A stretch of DNA of 64,000 bases from Gnetum montanum. Lineage: Eukaryota; Streptophyta; Gnetopsida; Gnetales; Gnetaceae. The first letter of the stretch is position 1. Every line of letters starts with the position of its first letter. This document shows positions 47,201-59,853 of the stretch, piece by piece. The notes beneath the pieces were generated by a model. It saw only the letters and a list, made by a program, of their open reading frames with translations. It was not told where the DNA came from and ran no database searches. The DNA is taken from NCBI GenBank assembly GCA_015680685.1, contig MNCI01033485.1, forward strand, positions 135,374-199,373, written 5' to 3'. The position numbers were made by a program, and so were the translations under genes.

Positions 47201-50200
47201 ATATGCAGTCCTATCTAGAAGATTTTCTAAACAAGCAAATTGATCTGAAAGGCCAGAATTTTATAGTGTATTAAACAAGAAAATTGAGCTATATGTAAAA
47301 AAGTTATAAAAGAAGGAGGATACTCCAAGAGCATGTACAAAAACATGGATATTGCAACCTCATGGTACCAGCAACCCAAAACAGTGAGTCATCTGTGTAT
47401 GTGATACGAAAAAAAAATGAGGTGCATCTTCCCCAGGATAAATTGGAGAGGATTGATTGAGTTGTACACCTAAATGGAGCAGTTTCTCTCCTCGACCACA
47501 GTTTGAATTCCTTGCTGCGTGTGCATGTATTTTTTTTTTTTTATGGAGTTAAGGTAAGGGATTCCATGGTGCAGGCATAAGACAAATATGGATATTAAAT
47601 TGCCGTGGCCTAACCATGAGGAATCTTCGAGCACCTTTGAATGATAATTCAACAGCCTTGGCAACAAAGACTGATCTACTAGTTCCTTCAAGAAGATTTT
47701 TCCTTGCCTGTTTCAAGGTAGCAACCTTGAAAGAGCTTTGTAAAGTCCTATGTTGGATAATTTCCAGTAATAAAATTAGATGTTGTTGGGTGGGTAAATT
47801 CCATTCCCCTGTTGTGTCTAAAAGTAACCATATGAATTTGTGAGTGAAGGGGAGAATTAATAGTGTGTGAATCTTACATGTTTTTGTGATTGACTTCTAT
47901 GAAAATATGTCTTTGACTTTATAAATCTCACCACTCATGAATTTGACTTTATAAATCTCACATTTGCAATTGTGTTACAAAAACTAATGCTTGAAGGGGA
48001 GTATTAGAGTATGTCGATGCTGAGTATGCTCAATCATAAGTTTTTTATGAAAATAGAAAACTTATGAAAAGCACTATTTTCAATAGTATTTTGTTTAAGG
48101 TTATTAAAATTCATAGATTGGGAATCATTAAGTCATTCTGGTTCTTAAAGGATTCGACATGTGAACCCAAGAACCAATGATTTGACATTGCAGCTGTTAT
48201 ATTGAGCATAAGATATTGAAATATTAATTAATGCAGTCGAAATGTTCTGAATTGAATTGTTTTACACAGTAATTATTGAAAATGCTATTTTTCTCTGGCA
48301 GCCTAAAATTTTCATATTAAGATCTATATCATAGATATATCATTGACTTAGTCGCTTTTATTTATATATTGTTTGAAAAGGGGAAGAATAAGGTAACGCC
48401 ACAATCCAGCTTTGAAAAAAATTTGGAAAAAATGATATTACTTTTTAAAATTGTGATTCTTTACCAAAATTTTTTTATCTTTTCGAACTGTAATTCCTTG
48501 GTTAGAAGGCAAATTGCACTTTAAATTGTAATTTTCTCTCTCTTTGGATCAGAAGTTACCAAGGCTTCAAATGAGAAGCATAAAACATTCTAATTTTCTG
48601 CCTGTGGGCATTTTTCACAAAATGACCATTGTATACATTTGGTGACTTACCTATGATATAGTGATTTTTGAACCCTCCCAGGGCTGCAGCCAGAATAACA
48701 TACAAGTGCCATCCTGTTGATATTAACTTGTGACCTGAAATTTCTAGAGCAGAAATTCAAACACTTTCGATAAACATCATTTTGTCATATAGAAACTATT
48801 ATTTTTAGTTCTGACGTCAAAATTTTAGAAATTTTAAGTTTTGTATCATTGATTGTGAATTATGTCTTCCTAAAGTTCAGACAGACAACTCAAAGTATTG
48901 GGCTTCTTTCATATACATTTCTTAGAGAGACTGGCCACATGGATATCGTAGTTCCAATGGTGAGCTTGGAATCATGATCTCTGTTATATTTTTTTATATA
49001 TTTACTTAACATTTCTTGTAGCTATGGTAGGTTCTCTTAGGCTTACTCTATTTGAAAACGTTGCGAGACTTTCAGAGATTTCTTAATGTTTTTCACATGC
49101 ATTTAGGTGGACTATGAAGTTACAACTTCTGGGCAAGCAAAAGGGTTGCTTCGTTCTACTATAGAAGATTGGTCTCAGAATTTTTCAACTATCCTGCAAT
49201 GGTGTCCTTATGCAACAGATTCTGAATTGCTGAGACAAGTGAGTTCCATATATTCTCATACCTGGATGTGTTGGCAAATTAGGTTTCAGTTTTTCTCATG
49301 TACATCAAATCTGTGTCAGTGTGAAAAGTCTTTTTTTTTTAAAGAACATTTGCTGATCGATACATTTGTACCAACGATTTCTAGATCATAGCTTTTGAAA
49401 TGTCAAGGAAGTTTATGCTGACATATTCATTTTAAAAAGCTAAACCTCATTGGAAATGTTACATGGACGGAAATTTCACATGGATGATTACGTTTTGGCA
49501 GTTTGACGATATTGGGGCACATGGGACAAAGGTTATCGTGTATAATTTATGGCTTAACGATGAAGGTCAGATGGAGCTTGATTTTGACTCAGATGAGAAG
49601 GTATCAAAATATTAACTCTTGGGCACCAAAGCTATTCTGACATCCAAATTTTTTAACTTGGCTTTAGAAAACAGCTTATCCATTCATACCATAATATGTT
49701 GATTAGAGAATCTATTTTCAGGATATCATGCTAAGGGGAGGGCCGAAACTTGAATCAAGCGAAGTTCATCAGAAGCAGCTTAGTGAACAGCACATTGCAA
49801 ATCGCCTTAAATATTCTCTGCATGTTAGCTGTTTTTCTCTTTGTTTCAAGAGTGTTCTTAAGATGATCTGTTTGTGTGTTACAGCTGGTTCCTTTTTTTT
49901 CAGGCGTATGCATCAATTTTGTATCTACGACTCCCAGAAGCATTCAAGATTATTTTGCGTGGTCAGATTGTTGTTTTGTATAGTCTTGTTCTTGATCTGA
50001 AGTTCCCTGAATACATTTTGTACAAGCCACAAGTTGGTTACAACAAAGATGTACGTGAGTGTATTATAATTATTTTAATAATGCAATCTTTTATCAATTA
50101 GATGAAGCTTGTTGGTAACACTCGTGACTCTCATCCAACAAGTGACAGGCAATCCCAACAAGTTACACATTTAGATACATACTGGAAGTACGTAGAAGAA

Positions 50201-50488
50201 ATAGTTAAATCCAAATTCTGTCCAATAGATTGCTAGGGTCTTATAGTCTCCACATGGATGTAATAAAACACTCAAGTTTCAGTAATCATACTTTGCTAAT
50301 AAAGACCATTTATCAATACAGTCAATTTATAAAGTCCTTATTTTTTTTCATGTTTTATGTTTATTTATTTGTTGCTGTTTTGATGCTTGATGCAGGTCTC
50401 TATTATTACTACTATTGGGTTCACAAAAGAGGCCCCTCTTATAAATGTCCATGGGTTTTGCGTTTATCACAAGAATCGTTTGATAATG
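44245..50488 (+). CDS. MORC: MORC-family GHKL ATPase gene, first twelve coding exons (partial)
   Basis: Nuclear ATPase of the plant MORC family, known for heterochromatin silencing with RNA-directed DNA methylation, and for defence. Exons: 44245-44593, 44729-44803, 44917-44951, 45113-45191, 45315-45404, 45528-45603, 48881-48959, 49107-49238, 49502-49600, 49722-49823, 49904-50050, 50396-50488. All junctions are GT-AG and phases agree, giving 452 codons. ATP-site motifs are intact: AIAELLDNAVDE, DDGGGMDPECMRKCMSLGY, YGNGFKTSTMRLGADVIVF. The S5 region (TTQSIGLLSYTFLRETG, GAHGTKVIVYNLWLNDEGQM, AYASILYLRLPEAFKIILRG, TIGFTKEAPLINVHGF, VYHKNRLIM) follows. The N-terminus starts MAEMNSSQVIDLISDGEDD; an AG at 44250-44251 could instead be an acceptor for an upstream exon. 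The family's next segment and C-terminal coiled coil are not found before 64000, so the gene either continues past the window or is truncated. Confidence 0.88.
45920..46230 (+). pseudogene. Copia-like integrase fragment in MORC intron 6
   Basis: A plus-strand frame reads KHPVELIN, WFVQTSKKKKSMIFVPFTDD and CPWITWLYGNSLK followed by VHTKFKDFYNWCKMKNL, similar in order and spacing to the Ty1/copia integrase core (FIDDxxRxxWVY...F..FK). A copia-style polypurine tract (GAAGGGGAGTATTAG) at about 47994-48008 may mark the 3' end of the same insertion. Weak match. Confidence 0.35.
46290..47210 (-). pseudogene. LINE zf-RVT remnant in MORC intron 6 (minus strand)
   Basis: Minus-strand frames near 46890-46790 read CYICKNAWENVNRVFLHCPT followed by HIWNKN, a clear zf-RVT signature of plant L1-type ORF2, then degraded downstream sequence. 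The upstream frame 47199-47002 may be part of the same copy. The insertion helps make intron 6 about 3.3 kb, while the other introns between located coding exons are about 0.08-0.35 kb. Confidence 0.6.
47211..48880 (+). other. Remainder of MORC intron 6
   Basis: No gene. A T-run at 47529-47542, short frames without motifs, a copia-like polypurine tract near 48000, and the acceptor CTAAAGTTCAG at 48880. Confidence 0.5.
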
Positions 50489-50929
50489 GTAAGAAGTAGA
50501 GAGAAACTTTGTCAAATTTCGGTGCCATTTTAGTTGTTCAACATCTTTACATGATTTTTTATTACAAGACTAACCAAATCGATGTGAATACTTAATTAAA
50601 TCATGTTTTGGTCTAACCAATTTTTATATTGAACTATAGTTTGTCCTTATGGTTAGGTGTTGGGGCCCGCATGGCTCTGGATTGTTTAGTCTTTGTTGAG
50701 AATATTAGGTCTATACTTAAACAGAAAGAAATATTTGCCAATGTGCAAGTCAATTTATTTACAAGAAGCTGTTAAAAATCTAAAATTGGAAATGACAGTT
50801 TGCGTGAACCAAAAGAAAAAAGGACATTCCACAGGAGATATGGTGGTAGAGTAATGAAGTACAACATGCTGTTCAAAATAAGAAAATGTTCTTTTAAGGA
50901 ATGGTAGCAGTGTGAAAACTAAGAAGATA

Positions 50930-52250
50930 CGCTTATGTTTAAAATGTCAAAGAAGAAGCAAAATTAGCAATAGCCAAAGCCAGATGTAAGGCCTTAGATG
51001 GATTCTTGAGAAGATATGTTTGGCCTTGGATGGTTTCTACGAGAAGATGGGAACAAAGGTGAGAGAAATCTATATACAAATTGACAAAAAAAATTGCATC
51101 AAGGAGGCATATGAAAGAAATTTGGTAAAAGATAGAGAGAAGATGGGAACAAAGGTGAGAAAAATCTATATACAAATTGACAAAAAAATTACATCAAGGA
51201 GGCCTATGAAAGAATTTTGGTAAAAGGTAGAGAAATTTTGGTTAGAGAGAAAAAATATTGTAAAAAATTATTAAATAAGGAATTTCCAAGAGACTAAGAA
51301 TCAAATTTTGGAATGGTTAGTTTGAGGTGAAGATAGTATTATCATAGATGAAAATGACATAGCTGCTGATCAGATGCCATTCCTATAGAAGCTTACAAAG
51401 CAATGAGAGATATAAGAGTTACATGGTTAACAACATTATTCAACAAAAATTTGGAGGATGGAGAAATGTCTTAAAGTGGGAAAAGAAGCATTATTGTTTT
51501 CATGTACAAGAAGAAAAGATATGTGCAAAATTATACAAAATATAAGGGAATCAAGCCTTTGAGTCATACGATAAAGCTTTAGAAGAGAGTTGTAGAGCAT
51601 TGTCTCAAACTTGAATCAATAGTATCAGAAAATCAATTTGGGTTTATGCCAAGGATATTAACTACATAGACTAATTTTCTTGATATGACAATTAATAAAG
51701 GAATTCAAAAGACAAAAACTACATTGGAAAAAAAACATATGATAGATGCACAGAGAGATTATTTGATAGGCCTTATGGAGTAAAAGCATCCTTGAGCAAT
51801 ATGTTAAAATGATTCAAGACATGTATGAAGGAGCTACTACTAGAAATAGAATAACTTGTGGAATAACTTTTGATTTTCTAGTTAGAGTATACTTGTATCA
51901 AGGGTCTATACTTAGTCCTTGTCTATTATGATTATAGATGAACTAACTGAGGAAATACAAAATGAAATCCCTTGGTGTATGTTGTTTACAAACAAGATTG
52001 TGTAGATGATAAATATGTCAAAGTGATTCAATACATGTATGAAAGAGCTACTATTAGAATTAGAATAACATGTGGAATAACTTTTGATTTTCTAGTCAGA
52101 TTATGTCTGCATCAAGAGTTTGTACTTAGCCCCTACTTATTTGCTATGGTTAAGGATGAACTAATTAAAGAAATATAAAATGAAATCCCTTGGTATATGT
52201 TTATAGATGATATTGTGTTGAGCAAACATTGATTCTAAAATGGGAAAATG
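50930..52250 (+). pseudogene. RTE-type LINE remnant downstream of MORC exon 12
   Basis: Plus-strand broken frames show an RTE-clade pattern: a KSIYKLTKK segment equivalent to the RTE DIYKLAK block (51041-51232, tandemly duplicated with a 96-bp period), then VTWLTTLFNKNLEDGEM, NYTKYKGIKPLSHTIKL, VVEHCLKLESIVSENQFGF, and DMYEGATTRNRITCGITFDF. The last block and the following LHQEFVLSPYLFAMVKDEL region occur twice (from 51808 and from 52020, about 212 bp apart). The YADD catalytic motif is not readable. Confidence 0.65.
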
Positions 52251-55174
52251 AAGATAGGATCTAGAATCTAAATTTTCACTACAAGATTTTTTTTCCAACT
52301 TTTTTGAACATGGGCTAGACCTACATTAGCAACTAATAAGAGTATGACTTAATATAATGGTGGGTTGATTATAGGGCCTATGTTACCTCCTACCTTTATG
52401 GACCTTAGCATGTCTTTGATGAGATAAGACTTTCCTAGTTTTCATAATTTTAAGGATTAATGTATCAATTATGTATTGCCCTATTGCACTAGTACTATGA
52501 TACCCCAAGGAGATGTATAGCCACGGATGATAACTATCATTTCTAATCATGTAGTAAGTTATAGGATAACAAATAGTTGTATGACTCAATTGTTTTAAGG
52601 GTTATTTTACAAGTAACATGAATGGATGTGGTTGGATGTAATCTTAATCCTCCACTATGTTTTGGCCACACAAGATAATTTCATTTATAAAGGCTTCAAA
52701 CAATGGCTAGGGATGAAAAATATGTAGAATTCAACAGCTTTTCCCATGCAATGTGGTATTGCATTCCCACATTGAGGACCATCCAACTTAAAGAATCCAG
52801 TCACCATTTGGCCATGAGTTGTGCTATCTTTGGGTTCTATGTTGTACAAATAAGGCTTGGCTTAACTATCATTTTTTGGACTGCAGCTTGATACCCTCAA
52901 GATAGGTGACTAGGGATTGTATGTGAGGTAAGTACACACTTATGAACGGTGCTTGCATCATTGAAAACCTTTGGGTGTTGGGCAACTCAACCCTCTTGGG
53001 TCCCATGATCAAGGATATTAAGCCTAACTAAGTATATGTATGAGTAGGATGCGATAGTGGTGCTCATCTCCACTTCCAAGGGAGGGTGTCTATGGATAAA
53101 AAATAAACAATGCAACTCATCCATTCAAGATATAGGGATGAATATGTTATTATTAAAAAGATTAATACATGATCCTTAGAAATACTACATGCTTCACACA
53201 AGCTGCAACAACTAAATGCATCATTCACCTTATTACTACTTGTGAGTTTAGTTGAATTGCTTATTGTAGGGCCCAAAGGGCTTTTATTCAGAATTCATGT
53301 GAGTTTATACTATGGAAATCAAGTAAACATACATGATCACACATATATTTTCTTTCTTTTCTTTGCCAAAATGAAAGAACATAATTGCTGGTAAATAAAT
53401 GAGGTTAGTATATTAAGACAAGAATGAATGGATGATGAATTGCAATGCACAAAGTATATCCAACTGTGATAAAATTTACAATGCATTGTCACTGACATTC
53501 AAGCAAAACACTGTAAGATACTTTCAGTATTCATAATGCAACCATCCATAACTTACAATTCAAATGAGTTTTGAGTGCCATTGAAGAAGCTAAATCATGG
53601 CTGAAATAATGAAGGGTTGTCATGGCTATCAAGTGTTATCATGAGTCTTATTAATCGTGAGGATCCTAAAGTTAAAGAGAAGGGAAAGTGAATGACTACT
53701 TCTCCTCCTCCTCCTCTTTTTCTCTGGATTAGAGTTTACATAGGAGGGGTTACATTACAGATCTTTATTTTTCATTTGCATCAAAGAAAAGGTGGTCGTT
53801 TTCTTTCTCAATATTATTGAACATGCAAAATGTAAAAAGATAGCTGATGAAGGGATGCAAAAGGGACTAATCTTCTTCACTCAAAGCATTCATGTCTCTG
53901 ATTTTTTCCTTCTAAAATCTGGGGGCATAAATATCAACCATAAATTAGGAGTGAAGTCATACGATAATCTGAAGGACAAACTGGGCTTCAAAGAGGAGGA
54001 TAGTAGAATTTAATGGTAAGGGTTAATTTGGGGTTTGGGACAGGTCATTGTATGTTACATATCTTAACAATGAAGTTGGAAAACTATGCTCTGAAACTAC
54101 TGTATTTCTTTCTTGACAAGAGAGTTGAACACTTGCATATTTACGGCAAGGAAAGTGCAAATACCAATGCCATTTTTTAAACGTAAATAATTACAAACAG
54201 ACCCTAAGAGTGAAGGAAGTATTTATGCAATATGAACTCTGATTTTTTTTCTAGAACAGAACTGTTTTTAAAGGTTGACTGTTTATGTATTTTCTTTTCC
54301 ATGGAATCAAAGACAGAAAAGAGAGAACACCAGCCAAAAAAAGGTCTTTAAGCTAGGAGTAATCACTATCAAAGAACTAAAGTCTGATTTTTGAGCAGAC
54401 AAACAATTAAATTGCATGTACTCATATGCCAATGGAAAGGAGACAAACAAATAAAATCTGCAAATGTACCAAGCTTGACCACTGGATTAACATAGTGTCA
54501 AACTTTTGTAATCTTCATTATTAATTTTTTTCAACCTCTCAGGTTTTCACATTGAGAGAAATGTAAGCTTGAACAAAGAACCATTTAACAATGAATTGGG
54601 ACATGACAACTCTTTTAACAAATCCCCTCAAAATTGAGCATGAAAATGCTAAACAGATCAGATGTGCACTTCACTTTACATTATGTAAAAGATACCAACA
54701 ATCATCAATATGCATATTTTCTTTTTATTTTAATGAGTACATGGACCCTTTGGCCATCCCGCTGTCACACCAAGTACCTCCAACTCTATAGCACCTTCAA
54801 AGGCAATGCCCTTGTAGCCCACACAAGATATCACCAGCCTTGGATAGAAAGATTTGTTTGTTTGTTTGTTTGTTGAGTGATGGGGGGTATCCATCCATAA
54901 TGATCACGAAAAACATAAAATATTGAGTTCATATGATAAACAAAAACCAACTCCTATGTCCAATGCATTCCTGCCCAAAATTCAAATCCATGACTTGTGA
55001 AAGATCTCATCAATGAATCACAATTCACAAAAATCCTACATGCCTTCATGAAATAATCCTTAGCTTGACCAAGCTAAACAACAACTATTAAGAATTCATG
55101 TACAACAAAGGTTTAGAATACAAATATCTAAGACTGGGTTGAACAAATTGGGGAAAAAAACATAATTCAGGTTT
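52251..55174. other. Decayed intron or intergenic sequence
   Basis: No gene recognised and no MORC exon. It contains a CTC-rich microsatellite at 53699-53720 and (GTTT)n at 54855-54875. Short frames such as 53064-53276 and 53792-54013 carry no known motifs. Confidence 0.5.
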
Positions 55175-55465
55175 GTGTTTTTGCTTAGCTGGCAGACTCA
55201 AGAATCGGACCAAAACAGCAAGTTGAAGGTGCAGCCAGAATTCTCAAAGAAAGTTAGAGAAAGATGGTCCTTAGAATCAGCTCAACAATTTCCAAAATCA
55301 GCCACAAATAGCCCCCAAAAGTACTTGCAAGTTCACCCTCCTAAGGCTCCAAAAAGAACACACAAGCCCACTCAAGATAATCTGGGAATAAGTAAGGAAC
55401 AACTAGACACACTTTCTCCTCTCTTTACACATCACCATTCTACTTACCTTTTTATTTTACATTGA
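55175..55465 (+). CDS. Unassigned polar 96-residue frame
   Basis: A plus-strand open stretch rich in Ser, Gln, Lys and Pro (KVRERWSLESAQQFPKSATN, VHPPKAPKRTHKPT), preceded by a possible splice acceptor TTTTTGCTTAG at about 55189. It could be a low-complexity exon, even of the upstream MORC gene, but nothing diagnostic supports that. Confidence 0.15.
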   Translation: MFLLSWQTQESDQNSKLKVQPEFSKKVRERWSLESAQQFPKSATNSPQKYLQVHPPKAPKRTHKPTQDNLGISKEQLDTLSPLFTHHHSTYLFILH

Positions 55466-55525
55466 CTTTTCCCTTGTGGCCTACCTTCTAAGCTTCTTTT
55501 AAGTCACTTTAACTTTTTTTTTTTT

Positions 55526-56890
55526 GGAAAAATGTTGAGTTGTATTAATCCAAAAAAAAAACTATACAAATGGATAGCGTGGGTCAGTGACCCCATGCCT
55601 CCAAAACAATACAAGCCACTTGGCTCAAAATCCTTCCTGCAACACGTTCCTTGCTAGGAACTTGGGCTAGAAACCCTTCCCCCTCTTCAAACCCTGCTCC
55701 CCCACGGCCTGACCCAAGTTATCGAGCAAAACCAAGAGAAATTGAGAAAACAGTTAGGAAGAAATTGACAAGAACCCTAACCCACCTCCCCCTCGGCCAG
55801 GCTGTGTAACCACTAGATGTACGTGCTTGGGCCTAACCTGCTGCACCTTGCAATCTTGCTTGGCTTGAATGTTGACCCCCTGCTCTTAGCCTTAGTTGAA
55901 GTTGTGGAAGGCACCGAATTAGCCATGGTCTGTGTGATCGTGGTGCTGGGTCCAAGTGCCAACCTCTGATTGTTCTCTTTAATGAGCTATGCCAACCCCG
56001 TCCGCTGTTCAGTGATCACTGCTTCCATTCATCGTAGGTCCTTAATCCGCATAGAATTGGCCTCCCTTTGGGCCTCTTTCTGTAGATTCTCTCATCGTAG
56101 CTACCATTGTTCTTGCTCCTTCAAGTGCATCTGCTCGGTGGCAAGGTGACATTCCTCTAGGCACATGTTGCCGCCAGCGGTCTACTTAGGCTCCCACTCC
56201 CTATTAGTTGATTGGCTCAACCCCTCATCCCCATCTGAAGTAGTGCCACGACCTCCCAGCATTGGTGTCTTGGCTTCCTGCCCATGGCCCTACCTTGTTG
56301 CCAGTGGCGCGATCGGCACACCCTTGTGCCATAGCGCAAGAATCACCCTCGAGTGCCGTCCAGGCCTTTGCCTCTGCAAGGACTCCTAGAAAAACTAGGG
56401 AAAATTGATGGAGGTGCTGTGCTGCATATGCTTTAAGAATGTGAAATGTGCATCCACAAGCTTGTGGGGGTATCCCGTTTGCACGAAATACCTTTCCACA
56501 AGAATTGTTGCTTCCTGCTAGATGCCATGCAACCCAGATTTCTAGATCTGCCTGCTAGCAGTCCTAGGAATTGCTCTGGGGAAAAATTCCATCGCGTCTG
56601 TTTGTGCCTGAGCAACCAGTGTAACAACCTCCCCTTCCACATTCATCCCCAATGTAGCGGCCAATGCTAGCATCGACCCCGATACTACGTTGCATTTCCT
56701 TCCTAGTTTTCATAGAATTGTTGTGTGGACAAGCTTGGCTCTCCTTCCAGGCATTTTAGCATGTCCACCTAGCCCAACCACTTGACCAATGCCCATAACT
56801 CGGGCTCTCTTGAGAAATCCAACCATGAGGGTTCAAAGAGTAGTTGTTGCTCCATGACCTCCATGGCCTTTGCCCACAATAACCACACCT
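55526..56890 (-). other. 3' region of the L1-type LINE
   Basis: Between zf-RVT and the poly(A) tail. A minus-strand open stretch (56642-56433, GRLLHWLLRHKQTRWNFSPE) lies in it, but no domain is recognised. Confidence 0.5.
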
Positions 56891-59850
56891 CTTAGACAAT
56901 CGTTGTCACTACAGGAAGGGCCTGCCCATGGAAGACCACCAAATTCCTGCGCTACCACAAAACCCACAATGTGGCAAGCACAAAAGAATCCTTGTGGCAC
57001 ACAGTAGCTGGGGAAACATTGGCAAACTGCCAAATTTCCTGAGAGACTCAACACCCATAAATAAAGTGGTGCAACGTTTTGGGCTCTGCGTGGCAAAGCA
57101 GATAGTTGGCCACCACCTGTACGCCTTTCTCTCTCAATGTGGCTCGCACCGACGGTGCTGTGTGCTTTAATAACCACCCAAACACCTTTATCTTTTTTGG
57201 AAGACGGCCTTTCCAGACCTTTGCCCAGCCAGCCTTTGTTGGGTATAAAAATCTGACAATCTCCTTCGGATTTTGCCCTAGTAAATCCAGATGCTCGACC
57301 ACATTAGCATGATGGCACACATTTTTCCATAGCTAGGAGTTGTTTGTATGAGCCTCCCAGCAACTGTATTTCTATTGCAGTAATTGCACCCATGGTGCTG
57401 CCCCCTTAGTTTTCCGTAGATATCGGTTAAGCAGCCGGTGTAGACCTAATGTCACTTCATCCCCAAATTGTAAGATGCCAATTTTCCCAGCTAGCTTAGG
57501 ACATGCCATCACAGCCTAGGAAACCAAATGCATCTTTTTGCCCCCTTTGCCTCCTAACCACATGAACTCTCTAACGATGTTGTCTATTTTTTGCATCACC
57601 CGTAGTAGGTGGCGTGGCCATGGACGCTGCAAACCGGGCAATCGCCATTAGGAACATAGCAACAAGCACCATCTTCCCTCTTCAGGAGAGGAAACAACCA
57701 ATCCTAAGCATGGTTTTTTGCTGAACTTGCTTCACCATTCCCATCCAAGCCTTCTTCCGTTTCTAGTCAAAGATGGGCATGCCCAAATAGGTGTCTTGTG
57801 CATTACCCAACAGAATTCCCAAGGTCTAAATAATTCTGGTCCGTACGATTCCCACCGTGTTGATGAGGTGTATAGCCGACTTCCCTTTGTTAATTTTGAG
57901 GCCTACGTCGTGCTGCATCTAGTCAAGAGCTTGTAGCAAAGCCTCTACCGGTGGCACCGTAGCCTTGGAGAAGATCATCATGTCATCTGCATAGTGTGCC
58001 ACTAGACAGTGCACCCTAGCAATATTGAGCCCTTGAACTCCTTTGGCAAGGCAGTAGCTTTTGAACAGGTCCATAACCATGATAAATAGTAGTGACAGCG
58101 GATCACCTTGCCTCAACCCGTGCCCCATCCCCTGAAAACCTCATATCCTCCCATCAATGTCAAAAGAATAGGGACCACTTCTTTGCATTTGTATGCATAG
58201 GTTTACGAATTTGACATCAAAACCCTTTGCTAGCATTACTACCCAGAGTGTTGCCCAACTCACTATATCATAGGCCTTGGTGATATTGAGTTTAATACAC
58301 ATTCTCAGGAATTTAGCCATCTTAAGCGAGTGCAGGATCTCCTGCAACAACAGCACCTGGTCTTGCAGAAGGTGGCTCTTGATAAATCCAACTTGATGTG
58401 CCCCAACCAACTTCATCATTAATGGCGCAACGAGCCCAACTAGCATCTTGGAGAAAACCCACAGAAGAGTATTACAGACTTCGATGGGTCATAAGTGCCT
58501 TGGTGATGATGGATGAGGCACTGTGGGCAACAGCACCACTCGTGAGTAGTTGATTTCTCTCTTCACTTGTTGCCAGCAAAGCATATTGTTGAAAGCATCC
58601 AACATATTGGGCCCCAAGATGTCTTCGTACTCCCTTAGGCGACATCAACTTCATAGCCCTTCGTAGCTCCTTTTGCAAAAAAGGACACAACAAATTTAGG
58701 TTGTCAACCCTTGTAAGGACCCGTGGCATTGGCACCGAGATATGCTCTATTGCCTGCCACCTCCAAATCTCCTTCCAAAATGCTTGTAAGGCCTCTATCC
58801 CTTGCCTGTTGTTTTGTGGTTTTCCCCCACCCATGCCCTCTAGCAGGTTTTGGATTTTGTTCTTGTAGGCCCTATTGGTTTTTGTTGTAGCAAAGAAAAA
58901 CCTTGTGTGATTGTCCCCTTCCATCAACCAAGAAACCCTCAATCTCTGCTGCCAGTAACTCTACTCCTCCTTGTCAAGCTCCTGGACTTCCCGTAGCAGC
59001 TCTCATTCTTCATTTTCGTGGTCGGCCCTTGTTTCCTGTAGTCATTGGATTTCCCTAAGTTTCTCTTGTACCTGCTTCCTGTATCCTCGGCAACTATACT
59101 TATTGTCTGTTGGTTCCTGCTCCCCTGTGTAAGCCTACAATATATTAGCCACCAACGGTTTCAACCAAGCTTTGTACAGCCAAGTTCTTTCAAACCGAAA
59201 TGGCTAGAGGTCCCGACCCTCCTCAGACTGGATATGGTAGAGGAAGGACCGGTGGTCTGAAGCCTGCCGTTCTTTTCCTTCTACCTTGATGTCGAATTCT
59301 ATCATGAGGTGCAAACGAACCCATATTTGGTTGATCCTAGATTGCACCTGATTTGGTCCCCTTTGTCAGTTGCTCTAGATATATTTGCATCCCATAATCT
59401 CTAGGTCCACCAAATCCTATTGGTGAAGAAAATCAGTGCAGGCCTCGGCCCCGGAGGATCTGTGCAATCACTCCCAGATTTTTCCTAGCAATATAGTCTT
59501 TGATTAAAATTGCCAAGCAACATCCAATTGGTGGTGTTGGGAATTACCCCAGCAACACGTCATAATTCTTGGACCCAAGCCTCCCATTCCTGCACCCCGT
59601 AAACATTTGTGAGCCAGAGATCTGCTTGTGGCACATAAATTGTTTGACTCCAATCGGAGTCGTCCACATAGCTGATTGGGATTTTAGCTAGAACGGCCAG
59701 CCCTCCTGCTTGGCCCCTGCTAGGCACGAGGTGCATGCTCTATCCCTCCTAGTTTAGCAGCTTCCATTCTGACGTTTGCATCTCAAACCATCATTTTTAG
59801 GGTATTTCTTTTGTATGAGGTACCTTGGCCCCAACAATTCTAGGTGAGGA
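56891..59850 (-). pseudogene. L1-type LINE ORF2 (endonuclease, RT, zf-RVT)
   Basis: The endonuclease start reads VLTxNCWGQG near 59840 and continues brokenly to about 59000. The RT domain starts near 58942 with VSWLMEGDNHTRFFFATTK. Motif A reads IKLNITKAYDIVSW near 58290, with Asn where the catalytic Asp is expected. Motif B is GHGLRQGDPLSLLFIMV near 58120. The catalytic motif AHYADDMMIF lies near 57990. zf-RVT follows at 57220-57050: KVWKGRLPKKIKVFGWLLKH, then CHAEPKTLHHFIYGC. Stops and small gaps make it inactive. Confidence 0.8.
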
Positions 59851-59853
59851 CTT

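Noticed and set aside
56928-57312. Plus-strand open frames over the L1-type LINE
   Set aside because: They are antisense to the zf-RVT region, which gives a much better match on the minus strand.
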